DNA of 64,000 bases from Psychroflexus curvus (GCF_020164585.1 NZ_JAIQZF010000004.1:1-64000), one strand, 5' to 3'. Positions 16,720-25,127 are shown, numbered from the stretch's first letter. Translations and numbers: made by a program. The notes: generated by a model from the sequence alone, not told the origin.

Positions 16720-18306
16720 ATGAAAATAAATAAGGAAATCAATCGCCGTAGAACCTTCGGTATTGTGTCTCACCCTGATGCCGGGAAAACCACACTGACT
16801 GAAAAATTACTTTTGTTTGGAGGTGCTATTCAAGAGGCTGGCGCAGTAAAAAATAATAAAATAAAGAAAACAGCTACCAGTGACTTTATGGAAATAGAGC
16901 GCCAGAGAGGAATTTCGGTAGCGACTTCCGTTTTAGGATTTGAGTATAAAAATATAAAAATCAATATTTTAGACACGCCAGGTCACAAGGATTTTGCTGA
17001 AGATACTTTTAGAACCTTAACCGCCGTGGACAGTGTCATTGTTGTCATTGACGTCGCGAAAGGGGTGGAGGAGCAAACGGAGAAACTGGTAAAGGTCTGC
17101 CGAATGCGAAACATCCCTATCATCGTTTTCATCAATAAAATGGACAGAGAAGGTAAAGATGCCTTCGAACTTTTGGATGAAATCGAACAAAAGCTTGGAC
17201 TTCACGTCACTCCTTTGAGTTTTCCTATCGGTATGGGTTATGATTTTAAGGGAATCTACAACATCTGGGAGAAAAACGTCAATCTCTTCACCGGTGATCC
17301 CAAAAAAGACATTGAAGAAACAGTTCAGGTCAGCGATTTATCCACAGATGAAATCGACCAGCTTATAGGAACTGATTCAGCAGATACCCTGAGAGAAGAA
17401 CTAGAACTTGCACAGGGCGTATATCCTGAATTTAATATAGATCAATACAAAAAGGGAGAATTACAACCTGTCTTTTTTGGCTCAGCACTTAACAATTTTG
17501 GCGTGCGTGAACTCCTGGATTGCTTTATTGAAATTGCTCCGCCACCCCGACCAAAGCAAAGTGACACCAGAGAAATAAGACCCGAGGAAGATAAGTTTAC
17601 CGGTTTTGTGTTTAAGATTCATGCCAATATGGATCCTCGCCACAGAGACAGACTTGCTTTTGTGAAAGTAGTTTCAGGAAAATTTGAAAGAAACAAGCCT
17701 TACCTTCACGTCAGAAGCAATAAAAATTTAAAATTTTCCAGTCCCAATGCTTTTTTTGCCGAACGCAAGGAAGTTGTCGATGAGATGTTCCCAGGAGATA
17801 TTGTCGGCTTACACGATACAGGGACTTTCAAAATTGGTGACACCCTCACCGAAGGCGAAATTCTTCAGTATAAAGGTATCCCTAATTTTTCACCAGAGCA
17901 TTTTAGGTACATCAACAATGCTGACCCGATGAAGTCCAAACAACTCAACAAAGGCATTGAACAGTTGATGGACGAAGGTGTGGCGCAGTTGTTCACCCTG
18001 GAACTGAATAACAGAAAAATTATAGGAACTGTCGGGGCTTTACAGTACGAAGTCATTCAATACAGACTGGAACACGAATACGGTGCCAAATGTTCTTACG
18101 AAAACATAAACGTTCATAAGGCTTGCTGGGTAGAACCCAAAGATCCTAAAAGTGAAGAGTTCAAAGAATTCAAACGTGTAAAATCGAAATTTTTGGCTCA
18201 TGACAAGTCAGACCAACTCGTATTCCTGGCCGACTCCGAATTCTCATTGCAAATGACACAGCAGAAGTATCCTAACATTACATTTCATTTCACCTCTGAG
18301 TTCTAA
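16720..18306 (+). CDS. prfC: Peptide chain release factor 3
   Basis: A translational GTPase that removes RF1/RF2 from the ribosome after peptide release. The 528-residue protein has G1 SHPDAGKTTLTEKL, the switch I/G2 region QRGISVATSV, G3 DTPGHKDFAEDT, G4 FINKMDREG and a G5-type SFPIGMG. Domain II (FTGFVFKIHANMDPRHRDR) and the RF3 C-terminal domain follow (GALQYEVIQYRLEHEYG). The full length agrees with the family (about 525-530). It is monocistronic and divergent from the giant surface protein. Confidence 0.96.
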   Translation: MKINKEINRRRTFGIVSHPDAGKTTLTEKLLLFGGAIQEAGAVKNNKIKKTATSDFMEIERQRGISVATSVLGFEYKNIKINILDTPGHKDFAEDTFRTLTAVDSVIVVIDVAKGVEEQTEKLVKVCRMRNIPIIVFINKMDREGKDAFELLDEIEQKLGLHVTPLSFPIGMGYDFKGIYNIWEKNVNLFTGDPKKDIEETVQVSDLSTDEIDQLIGTDSADTLREELELAQGVYPEFNIDQYKKGELQPVFFGSALNNFGVRELLDCFIEIAPPPRPKQSDTREIRPEEDKFTGFVFKIHANMDPRHRDRLAFVKVVSGKFERNKPYLHVRSNKNLKFSSPNAFFAERKEVVDEMFPGDIVGLHDTGTFKIGDTLTEGEILQYKGIPNFSPEHFRYINNADPMKSKQLNKGIEQLMDEGVAQLFTLELNNRKIIGTVGALQYEVIQYRLEHEYGAKCSYENINVHKACWVEPKDPKSEEFKEFKRVKSKFLAHDKSDQLVFLADSEFSLQMTQQKYPNITFHFTSEF

Positions 18307-18344
18307 TGTTTTTTGAGCCGGGAACCTGCTTTCCGCCATAAGTT

Positions 18345-18431
18345 AGCCCCGAAGGGGCGACATACCCCGACATCAGGCGTAAGCCTGTTGAGACAGGCGC
18401 AAGCCTGCTCAGCCCCGAAGGGGCGACATAC
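18345..18431. repeat. Left flank of the 66-bp palindromic repeat array
   Basis: The hairpin GCCCC-GAA-GGGGC occurs at 18346-18358 and again at 18412-18424, exactly 66 bp apart, each followed by GACATACC. Between them lie CATCAGGC-GTAA-GCCTG and CAGGC-GCAA-GCCTG hairpins. The same 66-bp unit recurs to the right of the transposase gene. The array abuts the transposase stop codon. Confidence 0.8.
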
Positions 18432-18884
18432 CTAATCCCACACATAACGTTCATCATAATCTACATTATATTTATGAAGAAAGGCTCTATATTCACTCTT
18501 GAAGGTTTTCATTTTGTGATGCTGTTTTTGGTTAGCTATATAATTAATCACAATACCCACTTGCGAAGGGTTTACTGAAAAAGCACCATATCCATCTTGC
18601 CAATAAAATTGTGAATACCGCTTACCCTTCGTTTTGATCCATTTTGAGGAATTAGATTTAAGCTTATTTAAAAGGGTCATAAGTAGAACCTTTTGAGAGA
18701 GTTTACAAAGAATGTGAACATGATTGGTGTACCCACCTATTTTAATAGGATAACACTCTAACTGATTACAAACACCTCCAAGATAAGCGAATAGTTCTTC
18801 TTGGATTTCCTCGTCAATAAGGTGTTTCCTATATTTAGTGCTGAATACAATGTGGATATAATTTTTAACAAGCGATTGTCCCAT
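18432..18884 (-). CDS. Y1 tyrosine transposase (IS200/IS605 or REP-associated type)
   Basis: A 150-residue HUH endonuclease of the TnpA/RAYT superfamily, which nicks single-stranded DNA at hairpins. Visible are the N-terminal YIHIVFSTKYRKHLI, the metal-binding HUH motif His55-Val-His57 in GGYTNHVHILCKL, the helix with catalytic Tyr115 (VGIVINYIANQKQHH), and the FYWQDGYGAFSV segment typical of Bacteroidota members. It appears intact. Palindromic 66-bp units lie on both sides, and no TnpB partner is present. This layout favours a REP-associated (domesticated) transposase, but a simple IS200-like element next to repeats is also possible. Confidence 0.85.
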   Translation of the reverse strand: MGQSLVKNYIHIVFSTKYRKHLIDEEIQEELFAYLGGVCNQLECYPIKIGGYTNHVHILCKLSQKVLLMTLLNKLKSNSSKWIKTKGKRYSQFYWQDGYGAFSVNPSQVGIVINYIANQKQHHKMKTFKSEYRAFLHKYNVDYDERYVWD

Positions 18885-19084
18885 AATCTAATTTTAGAAA
18901 ATTACAACCTAATTGAAACGTATTCAAAAGCTTGTTTAGTACATTAAATGGGACAAAACTTACTGAATCAGAAAGGTATATCGCCCTTTCAGGGCTTTAT
19001 AGTTACAGCTTATTATTCTGATGCGCTTTGCGCATCATTAACACATATCGCCCCGTTGGGGCTAATAGCTTAAGGCTTCAAGAT
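18885..19084. repeat. Diverged hairpins between transposase and right array
   Basis: After about 95 bases of plain AT-rich sequence, three separate hairpins occur: GCCCT-TTC-AGGGC (18983-18995), GATGCGC-TTT-GCGCATC (19020-19036) and GCCCC-GTT-GGGGC (19050-19062). They are similar in size to the array hairpins but differ in sequence and spacing. The first 95 bases hold no recognised promoter. Confidence 0.65.
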
Positions 19085-19414
19085 AGCTCCGAAGGGGCGA
19101 CATATCTCAACATCAGGCGCTAGCCTGATGGAACAGGCGCAAACCTGCTCAGCCCTGAAGAGGCGACATACCTCAACATCAGGCGCTAGCCTGATGGAAC
19201 AAGCACAAACCTGCTCAGCCCTGAAGGGGCGACATATCTTAACATCAGGCGTTAGCCTGATGGAACAGGCACAAACCTGCTCAGCCCCGAAGGGGCGACA
19301 TATCTTAACATCAGGCGCTAGCCTGATGGAACAGGCACAAACCTGCTCAGCCCCGAAGGGGCGACATATCTTAACATCAGGCGCTAGCCTGATGGAACAG
19401 GCGCTAGCCTGATG
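19085..19414. repeat. Five tandem 66-bp palindromic units
   Basis: Units begin at 19085, 19151, 19217, 19283 and 19349. Each contains GCCCC-GAA-GGGGC (with small changes), CATCAGGC-GCTA-GCCTGATG (8-bp stem) and CAGG-CACAAA-CCTG (weaker stem). Units differ by a few substitutions only. The last one ends with a second copy of the GCGCTAGCCTGATG motif. Because 66 is a multiple of three, the array is open in one frame and yields a 22-residue peptide repeat, which is not a gene. Confidence 0.9.
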
Positions 19415-19430
19415 AAGTAAGATCTTAGAA

Positions 19431-20411
19431 TTACTCTATATACCCCTTCTCCCGCATCCAGTCATCATTAAACATCTTACCAACATAACGACTTCCGTGA
19501 TCGTGAAACAGAACAACCACCACATCGTCTTTCTTGAAATGTTTTTTCAGCTGCAAAAGTCCTTTCACTGCAGCTCCGGCAGAATTTCCCAGAAACATAC
19601 CTTCTTCTTTCGCTAGCCGCTGTGTATACACCGCAGCGTCTTTATCGGTAACTTTAGTAAAGCCATCGATGCCGTCAAACCTGACGTTTAAAGGCAAAAT
19701 ATCTTCTCCAATGCCTTCGGTGACATAAGAATAAATCTCATTTTCATCAAAAATTCCCGTTTCATGGTATTTTTTGAATACGGAACCGTATGTATCGATA
19801 CCCCAGACTTTAATATCTGGATTTTTCATTTTCAGATAACTGCTCACGCCAGAAATAGTTCCGCCAGTTCCAACACCTACCACAAAGTGCGTGATTTTTC
19901 CGTCGGTTTGTTCCCATATTTCAGGACCCGTGGTTTTGAAATGTGCCTTACAATTGGATGGATTATCGTATTGGTTGACGTACCAGGAGTTTGGCGTTTC
20001 CTTAGCCAATCTGGCAGAGGTTGAATAATAAGACCGTGGATCATCTGGAGCGACATCTGTAGGGCAGACGTGAACATCACAGCCCACAGCTCTCAAAATA
20101 TCCATTTTTTCCTTGCTTTGCTTGTCACTCAGGACGCAAACCACTTTATAGCCTTTAACGATGGCTACCAAAGCCAGTCCCATTCCTGTATTTCCGGAAG
20201 TTCCTTCTATAATGGTCCCTCCAGGCTTCAAAGCACCACATGCCTCAGCATCCTCTATCATCTGCAAAGCCATCCTGTCTTTTACAGAGTTCCCTGGATT
20301 GAAGGTCTCATACTTGGCCAAAACCAAAGCATCGATGTCTTCAACTATTTTGTTCATTTTCACCATTGGTGTGTTACCAATAGTTCCAAGGATATTTTCA
20401 GCGTAATCCAT
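19431..20411 (-). CDS. PLP-dependent cystathionine beta-synthase / cysteine synthase family enzyme
   Basis: A 326-residue fold-type II PLP enzyme that would join serine (or O-acetylserine) with homocysteine or sulfide. PLP Lys44 lies in FNPGNSVKDRM, the substrate loop is GTSGNTGMGL (71-80), and the phosphate-binding loop is VGVGTGGTISG. The wording is closer to cystathionine beta-synthase (ALKPGGTIIE, PNSWYVNQYDNPSN, YVTEGIGEDILP) than to CysK, but the C-terminal CBS regulatory domain is absent. The link to the SAM-cycle gene metK nearby is suggestive only. A minus-7 box at 20430-20437 precedes the ATG. It is monocistronic. Confidence 0.85.
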   Translation of the reverse strand: MDYAENILGTIGNTPMVKMNKIVEDIDALVLAKYETFNPGNSVKDRMALQMIEDAEACGALKPGGTIIEGTSGNTGMGLALVAIVKGYKVVCVLSDKQSKEKMDILRAVGCDVHVCPTDVAPDDPRSYYSTSARLAKETPNSWYVNQYDNPSNCKAHFKTTGPEIWEQTDGKITHFVVGVGTGGTISGVSSYLKMKNPDIKVWGIDTYGSVFKKYHETGIFDENEIYSYVTEGIGEDILPLNVRFDGIDGFTKVTDKDAAVYTQRLAKEEGMFLGNSAGAAVKGLLQLKKHFKKDDVVVVLFHDHGSRYVGKMFNDDWMREKGYIE

Positions 20412-20429
20412 AGTTTTAATTTAGAGGTG

Positions 20430-20437
20430 CAAATATA
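20430..20437 (-). promoter_or_regulatory. Minus-7 box for the CBS/cysteine synthase gene
   Basis: The minus strand reads TATATTTG (TAnnTTTG), 18 bases upstream of the ATG. A TTTG lies 13 bases further up, closer than the usual 19-21. Confidence 0.5.
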
Positions 20438-20492
20438 AAAAAGTAAAAGTCAAATACCGAGTTATTAGCTTTAGACTAATTCCAATTATATT

Positions 20493-21728
20493 TTAGTCAA
20501 ATTTCATGGCTTTCACCGGTGAAATCTTAGTAATGATAACAGAGGGGATCAAAAGCATCAACACACATAACAATAAGGTTCCAATATTAATCACTAAAAT
20601 ATAATCCCAATTCAAATAAATAGGTGCCTGTGAAACATAGTAGGTTTCAGGATTCAGCGGAATCACTTTTAAATATTTTTGAATGAGTAATAAGGAGAGA
20701 CCGATGAGATTCCCCCAAAACAAGCCTTTGAAAATCAAAAACCCGGCGTTGTAGAGAAAGATTTTACGAATTGACCAGTCGGAAGAGCCAAGAGCTTTTA
20801 AAATACCTATCATTTGCGTACGCTCCAAAATCAAAACGAGCAAAGCTGTCACCATATTGATACCTGCGACCAAAATCATAATGCCGATAATGAGAATAAT
20901 ATTAAAATCAAACATTTTCAACCATTCAAAAATGGAGGGATAGAGTTCGATGATGGTGCTCGCATTGAGAAATGAATCGACTTCCTGATAAACTTTATAA
21001 CCCACTTCCTGTAATTCTGAAAAGTCCTCAACAAACAATTCAAACTGACCGATTTGATGATCTTCCCAGTTGTTTAATCGTTGGATTTGTTTTAAATCAG
21101 TGATGATGTATGTTTCATCAAATTCCTGAAAACTAGAATCGAATATTCCTGAAATCGTTAGCCCAACTGAACGTGGCAAACGATCCTGATCTTCTCTTAA
21201 AAAATAAACAATCAATTTATCACCCACATCAAAACCCAGCCGACTGGCATGGTAATTTGAAATCAAAACCTCTCTGCTTATCTTTTCGTCGAAAACCGGG
21301 AGTTTCCCTCTGACTAAATACTCATCTAGATACTTCCAGCGGTAGTTTTCTCCTACTCCTTTCACGACAACGCCTTCAAAATCGGTTTCGGTTCTGATGA
21401 TGCCGTATTTGGTCGCTACCTTTTGAATGTGCTCAATTTCGGGAACTGCCTCAAATTCTGGATAAAAATCCTGCCGGGTAGAGATCGGGTTTTGAGTGAT
21501 ATTCGACTGATTGTTGGAAAAATTGTTGATGACCATATGGCCGTTGAAGGCAGCAATCTTTTCTCTAATCTTATTTTGAAGTCCAAACCCCGTGCTAATC
21601 GCCACAAACATCATGATAATCCCAATGGCTATCGCAGAAATAGCAATTTTAATTATCGGAGCCGATATGTTACTTTTATGATCGGTTTTAGTAACTAGCC
21701 GTTTGGAAATAAAATATTCAAAATTCAA
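20493..21728 (-). CDS. FtsX/LolCE-type ABC transporter permease
   Basis: A 411-residue inner-membrane permease of the MacB/LolC/FtsX family. It has a first span at about residues 22-50 (APIIKIAISAIAIGIIMMFVA), a large periplasmic domain (50-270), then three spans in the C-terminal FtsX domain (FNIILIIGIMILVAGINMVTALLVLI; FLIFKGLFWGNLIGLSLLLI; YILVINIGTLLLCVLMLLI). Relatives move lipoproteins from the inner membrane (LolCE) or transmit force. No ATPase gene is adjacent. The start is a TTG (MNFEYFISKR). There is a stop codon three codons upstream and no ATG, and family members begin with MNFEYFIAKR. Only eight bases separate it from the divergent DUF1343 start. Confidence 0.85.
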   Translation of the reverse strand: MNFEYFISKRLVTKTDHKSNISAPIIKIAISAIAIGIIMMFVAISTGFGLQNKIREKIAAFNGHMVINNFSNNQSNITQNPISTRQDFYPEFEAVPEIEHIQKVATKYGIIRTETDFEGVVVKGVGENYRWKYLDEYLVRGKLPVFDEKISREVLISNYHASRLGFDVGDKLIVYFLREDQDRLPRSVGLTISGIFDSSFQEFDETYIITDLKQIQRLNNWEDHQIGQFELFVEDFSELQEVGYKVYQEVDSFLNASTIIELYPSIFEWLKMFDFNIILIIGIMILVAGINMVTALLVLILERTQMIGILKALGSSDWSIRKIFLYNAGFLIFKGLFWGNLIGLSLLLIQKYLKVIPLNPETYYVSQAPIYLNWDYILVINIGTLLLCVLMLLIPSVIITKISPVKAMKFD

Positions 21729-21736
21729 GTTGACCT

Positions 21737-22945
21737 ATGGTTTTAAAGAGATTCAAAAATACAGTTTATTTTATTCTTTTAGCATGTATTTCGTGTACAG
21801 CGCAAGAACCACAAACTAAAAATTTTAGTAACCTTGGAGTCGCCGCCAATCAAACTCAAGCCTATCTTGATTTACTTCAAAATAAAAAGGTGGGTGTGGT
21901 TGGCAATCAGACCTCTGTGATATTTACTTCTGAATCTGATTACGTTCACCTGGTCGATTCACTTTTGAATCGACATATCAACATCACAAAAGTCTTTGCA
22001 CCAGAACATGGTTTTCGAGGCACTGCCGATGCCGGCGAACTCATCAAAGATGGCATAGATTCCAAAACCGGCATTCCTGTCATTTCACTGTACGGAAGTC
22101 AGAAGAAACCAGACCCTGAACATCTGAAAGACATCGATATCATGGTCTTCGACATTCAGGATGTGGGGGCACGCTTTTACACCTACATTTCCACACTGCA
22201 CTACATCATGGAAGCCTGTGCCGAGCAGGATATTCCACTGCTTATTTTGGATCGTCCAAATCCTAACGGACATTATATAGACGGGCCGGTTTTGGAAGAT
22301 GAATTTAAAAGTTTTGTAGGCATGCACCCTGTCCCGGTGGTGCATGGACTCAGCATTGCTGAATATGCTCAGATGATCAATGGAGAACACTGGCTCAAAA
22401 ACGGCATTTCCTGTGAATTGAAAATTGTAGACATGGAAGCTTATTCACCATCGATGGCCTATGATTTACCCATCAAACCTTCACCAAATCTACCCAATGC
22501 CAAATCCATCAACCTGTATCCGAGCTTATGCTTTTTTGAAGGGACCAATGTGAATGCCGGTCGGGGAACGTCGATGCAGTTTCAAATCTTTGGCTCTCCA
22601 TTCCTGGATCCTTTAGTCTTTGATTTTGAATACACGCCACGATCAATGGACGGCGCCAAATACCCTAAACATGAAAATAAGCTATGTTTTGGCAGAAGTC
22701 TTCAAAATCACAGCGATCTCGATTATTTAAATTTGGAATGGCTGCTTCAGGCGTATCATCACACCCAGGACCAGGCCTCATTTTTCAACGATTTTTTCAA
22801 TAAACTGGCAGGAAATTCAAGCCTGCAGGAACAAATTCAGCAGGGAAAAACAGCACGGGAAATAAGAGCGGACTGGCAAACTGACCTGGATACCTACAAA
22901 GCCAAAATACAGCCATATTTGATGTATAAGAGAAGCCTCCCCTAG
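21737..22945 (+). CDS. DUF1343 / NamZ-type exo-N-acetylmuramidase lipoprotein
   Basis: A 402-residue protein of the DUF1343 family. One member, NamZ, has been shown to release terminal MurNAc from peptidoglycan fragments. The signal peptide has lipobox LLAC (Cys17). The family motifs GVVGNQTSV, FAPEHGFRGTADAGE, VFDIQDVGARFYTYI, LDRPNPNGHYIDGPV and FFEGTNVNAGRGT are all present. The last residues (KRSLP) and the TAG stop are written by an intergenic repeat (AGCCTCCCCTAG), so the natural C terminus may have been altered. It is divergent from the FtsX-type permease. The murQ gene 15 kb away would act further down the same MurNAc path. Confidence 0.87.
   Translation: MVLKRFKNTVYFILLACISCTAQEPQTKNFSNLGVAANQTQAYLDLLQNKKVGVVGNQTSVIFTSESDYVHLVDSLLNRHINITKVFAPEHGFRGTADAGELIKDGIDSKTGIPVISLYGSQKKPDPEHLKDIDIMVFDIQDVGARFYTYISTLHYIMEACAEQDIPLLILDRPNPNGHYIDGPVLEDEFKSFVGMHPVPVVHGLSIAEYAQMINGEHWLKNGISCELKIVDMEAYSPSMAYDLPIKPSPNLPNAKSINLYPSLCFFEGTNVNAGRGTSMQFQIFGSPFLDPLVFDFEYTPRSMDGAKYPKHENKLCFGRSLQNHSDLDYLNLEWLLQAYHHTQDQASFFNDFFNKLAGNSSLQEQIQQGKTAREIRADWQTDLDTYKAKIQPYLMYKRSLP
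21744..21751 (-). promoter_or_regulatory. Minus-7 box for the FtsX-type permease, inside the DUF1343 gene
   Basis: The minus strand reads TATTTTTG (TAnnTTTG), placing the transcript start near 21737 and giving a leader under 10 bases. The promoter overlaps the first codons of the opposite gene. Confidence 0.5.
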
Positions 22946-22946
22946 C

Positions 22947-22963
22947 CCCCTCCCAAGGAGGGG
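22947..22963 (+). terminator. GC-rich hairpin right after the DUF1343 stop
   Basis: CCCCTCC-CAA-GGAGGGG forms a 7-bp all-G/C-rich stem beginning one base past the stop. It is part of a repeat type common between Bacteroidota genes (CCTCCCCTAGCCCC ... GGAGGGG). There is no T tract. Confidence 0.5.
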
Positions 22964-22965
22964 AA

Positions 22966-23150
22966 TTGACTCACTAGTCTCTTTTTAAAATGTGATATTA
23001 AAACCTACTCCCAAACTCACAAACTCAACAACTCACTGACTCACTGACTCATAAACTCACAAAATTCTTGTCACCACAAAGACACAGAGAGCACAGAGAA
23101 AAATTAACCTCCTACTCCCTAACTCAGTGACTCAAAAACTCACTGACTAC
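22966..23150. repeat. ACTCACTG-type short tandem and dispersed repeat segment
   Basis: Many near-copies of ACTCACTG, ACTCACAA and GACTCA occur in a row (23010-23055 and 23115-23148). They are interrupted by CACCACAAAGACACAGAGAGC (about 23074), another phrase recurrent between Bacteroidota genes. No gene or promoter is seen. Confidence 0.6.
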
Positions 23151-23573
23151 CTACTCTAAAGCCTCCCCATTCAGCTCCACCTGGTACTGAATATCCACGG
23201 TCTGGTCCAGCATTTTGGAAACCGAACAGTACTTCTCAAAAGACAACTGAGCGGCACGCTTGGCTTTATTGGCGGGAATATCGCCTTTGAGCTTCACCAG
23301 TAGTTTAATGGTATGAAAAATTTTAGGATCGGTGTCCTTTCGGAAACCTTCCACCTCCACGTTCAAATCCTCGATCTCCAGGTTTTGTTTTTTTAGAATA
23401 TGAACAATATCGATGCTGCTGCAGCCAGCCGTTCCCATCAATATCAATTCCATGGGGCTTGGCGCCTGTGGATTGGGAGCTGAGGAATTGTAAAGTTCAA
23501 TCTTGTGACCTAAGCTGTTTTCAGCTTCAAAATGCACGTCGCTATTGGTTTTTTTATGTAAACTGATTTTCAT
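23151..23573 (-). CDS. OsmC family protein
   Basis: A 140-residue OsmC/Ohr-superfamily protein, a small dimeric cytoplasmic enzyme that reduces organic hydroperoxides through two cysteines. Cys51 lies in GTAGCSSIDIVHIL, and the second Cys is in FEKYCSVSKMLDQT near residue 115. This is the YhfA-like subgroup (SPMELILMGTAGC), whose substrate is less clear than that of Ohr. The length is normal. It stands alone, between the short-repeat segment and the metK leader on the other strand. Confidence 0.88.
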   Translation of the reverse strand: MKISLHKKTNSDVHFEAENSLGHKIELYNSSAPNPQAPSPMELILMGTAGCSSIDIVHILKKQNLEIEDLNVEVEGFRKDTDPKIFHTIKLLVKLKGDIPANKAKRAAQLSFEKYCSVSKMLDQTVDIQYQVELNGEALE

Positions 23574-23661
23574 GATACTCTATTTTTCTACAAAAAAAAG
23601 CAATCTAAATCATAACTCTGCTAAAAATAACTTAATACAATTTAGAATGACTCAAATTTAT

Positions 23662-23669
23662 TATGTTTG
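23662..23669 (+). promoter_or_regulatory. Minus-7 box of metK
   Basis: TATGTTTG matches TAnnTTTG. The predicted start is near 23673-23676, exactly where the riboswitch begins, which supports both calls. Confidence 0.65.
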
Positions 23670-23673
23670 CATC

Positions 23674-23724
23674 GAGGAAAGATTTGACTGATTGCAACCT
23701 CTTTTTAAAATGCTAAAGCAGTAC
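23674..23724 (+). promoter_or_regulatory. SAM-II riboswitch upstream of metK
   Basis: GAGG (23674-23677) and CCTC (23698-23701) form stem P1 around a loop that reads GATTTGACTGATTGCAA. This closely follows the SAM-II consensus GATTTAACCGTATTGCAA. After P1 comes TTTTTAAAATGCTAAAGCAG, matching the consensus TAAATG ... GCTAAA. ACTG in the loop (23687-23690) pairs with CAGT (23719-23722), giving the H-type pseudoknot. The consensus uses a different pair of sequences here, so this looks like covariation. It would bind S-adenosylmethionine, the product of the downstream MetK, and repress it. A T6 tract follows directly (23725-23730). Confidence 0.82.
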
Positions 23725-23785
23725 TTTTTTGAAGACCGTAGTCCAAATTTCCTTTCCTCCAGACTATAACTTTAAATCTTAATTT

Positions 23786-25036
23786 ATGTCATATTTATTT
23801 ACTTCGGAAAGTGTGTCTGAGGGACATCCGGATAAAATCGCCGATCAGATCAGTGATGCCTTACTCGATTCGTTTTTAGCTTTTGATGAAACCTCAAAAG
23901 TAGCTTGTGAAACTTTGGTCACTACGGGTCAGGTGGTTTTGGCAGGTGAAGTGAGAAGCAACACCTACCTGGACGTTCAGCAAATTGCAAGAGATGTCAT
24001 CAATGATATTGGCTATACCAAAGGCGCCTATCAGTTTTCCGGAGATTCCTGCGGGGTGATTTCTTTAATTCATGAGCAGTCCCAGGACATTTACCAGGGG
24101 GTTGATAAAGAATCTAAAGAAAGCCAGGGCGCCGGTGACCAGGGGATGATGTTTGGTTATGCCACTAACGAGACTGAAAACTACATGCCTTTAGCACTCG
24201 ACATTTCTCATAAACTATTGATTGAGCTGGCAAAACTTCGTCGAGAAAACGATGACATCACCTACTTAAGACCAGATGCCAAGGCGCAGGTGACTATAGA
24301 ATATTCCGATGATAATGTGCCGCAGCGTATCGATACCATCGTAGTTTCCACACAGCATGATGAATTTGATGAAGATGACGCCATGCTCAAGAAAATTGCC
24401 GATAACATCAAATCCATCCTGATTCCAAGAGTCAAAGCTTTGTTTGATGAAGACACCCAGGCTTTATTTGATGAGGATATCACCTACCACATCAATCCCA
24501 CTGGGAAATTTGTGATTGGCGGACCCCACGGCGATGCAGGTCTTACAGGCAGAAAAATCATCGTGGACACCTACGGTGGAAAAGGCGCCCACGGTGGTGG
24601 TGCGTTTTCCGGGAAAGATCCCAGCAAAGTGGACAGGTCTGCGGCTTATGCGGCCAGACACGTTGCCAAAAACATGGTAGCTGCCGGTATTGCCGACGAA
24701 GTTTTAGTCCAGGTATCTTATGCCATCGGCGTAAGTGAACCCACCTCTATTTTGGTGAACACAACCAACAAACACATCGACCTCAGCGATGGTGAAATCG
24801 CCAAGAAAATCAGACAGATTTTTGATATGCGCCCGGGAATGATCGAGGAACGCCTCAAGTTACGCAACCCTATCTATCGTGAAACAGCGGCCTATGGTCA
24901 CATGGGGAAAGAACCACGCACCGAAATTAAGATTTTCCGTTCCAATTATTCCGGTGAAGTCCACCGTGAAGTCGAATTGTTCACCTGGGAAAAACTGGAT
25001 TACGTCGATAAACTGAAACAGGCTTTCGATTTATAA
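23786..25036 (+). CDS. metK: S-adenosylmethionine synthetase
   Basis: Makes S-adenosylmethionine from methionine and ATP. The 416-residue protein opens with [20 protein letters not shown] (ATP site). It has [15 protein letters not shown] (methionine/active-site loop), [20 protein letters not shown] and [20 protein letters not shown] (phosphate-binding P-loop-like motif), all intact. It is slightly longer than the about 385-residue E. coli enzyme, with an acidic insertion around residues 190-225 ([24 protein letters not shown]). The gene stands alone behind a SAM-II riboswitch. A strong hairpin lies about 90 bases past its stop. Confidence 0.97.
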   Translation: MSYLFTSESVSEGHPDKIADQISDALLDSFLAFDETSKVACETLVTTGQVVLAGEVRSNTYLDVQQIARDVINDIGYTKGAYQFSGDSCGVISLIHEQSQDIYQGVDKESKESQGAGDQGMMFGYATNETENYMPLALDISHKLLIELAKLRRENDDITYLRPDAKAQVTIEYSDDNVPQRIDTIVVSTQHDEFDEDDAMLKKIADNIKSILIPRVKALFDEDTQALFDEDITYHINPTGKFVIGGPHGDAGLTGRKIIVDTYGGKGAHGGGAFSGKDPSKVDRSAAYAARHVAKNMVAAGIADEVLVQVSYAIGVSEPTSILVNTTNKHIDLSDGEIAKKIRQIFDMRPGMIEERLKLRNPIYRETAAYGHMGKEPRTEIKIFRSNYSGEVHREVELFTWEKLDYVDKLKQAFDL

Positions 25037-25127
25037 ATCTTTTTTTCTGAATTTGTTTTGAGTTGGCTTAAATCCATGACGAGACTCAGCTTAAAAGCTT
25101 AAGTTGATTTCAGCTTAGCGTCCAGGC

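Noticed and set aside
19128-19412. 94-residue frame with a 22-residue peptide repeat (MEQAQTCSALKGRH...)
   Set aside because: It is the 66-bp palindromic array read as codons. The period is a multiple of three, so the frame stays open by arithmetic; there is no start context and hairpins fill it.
18345-19414. CRISPR array
   Set aside because: The repeats are contiguous 66-bp units without unique spacers, contain internal hairpins, and there are no cas genes.
22966-23150. CRISPR-like or coding repeat
   Set aside because: The octamers are imperfect, unspaced and low in complexity.
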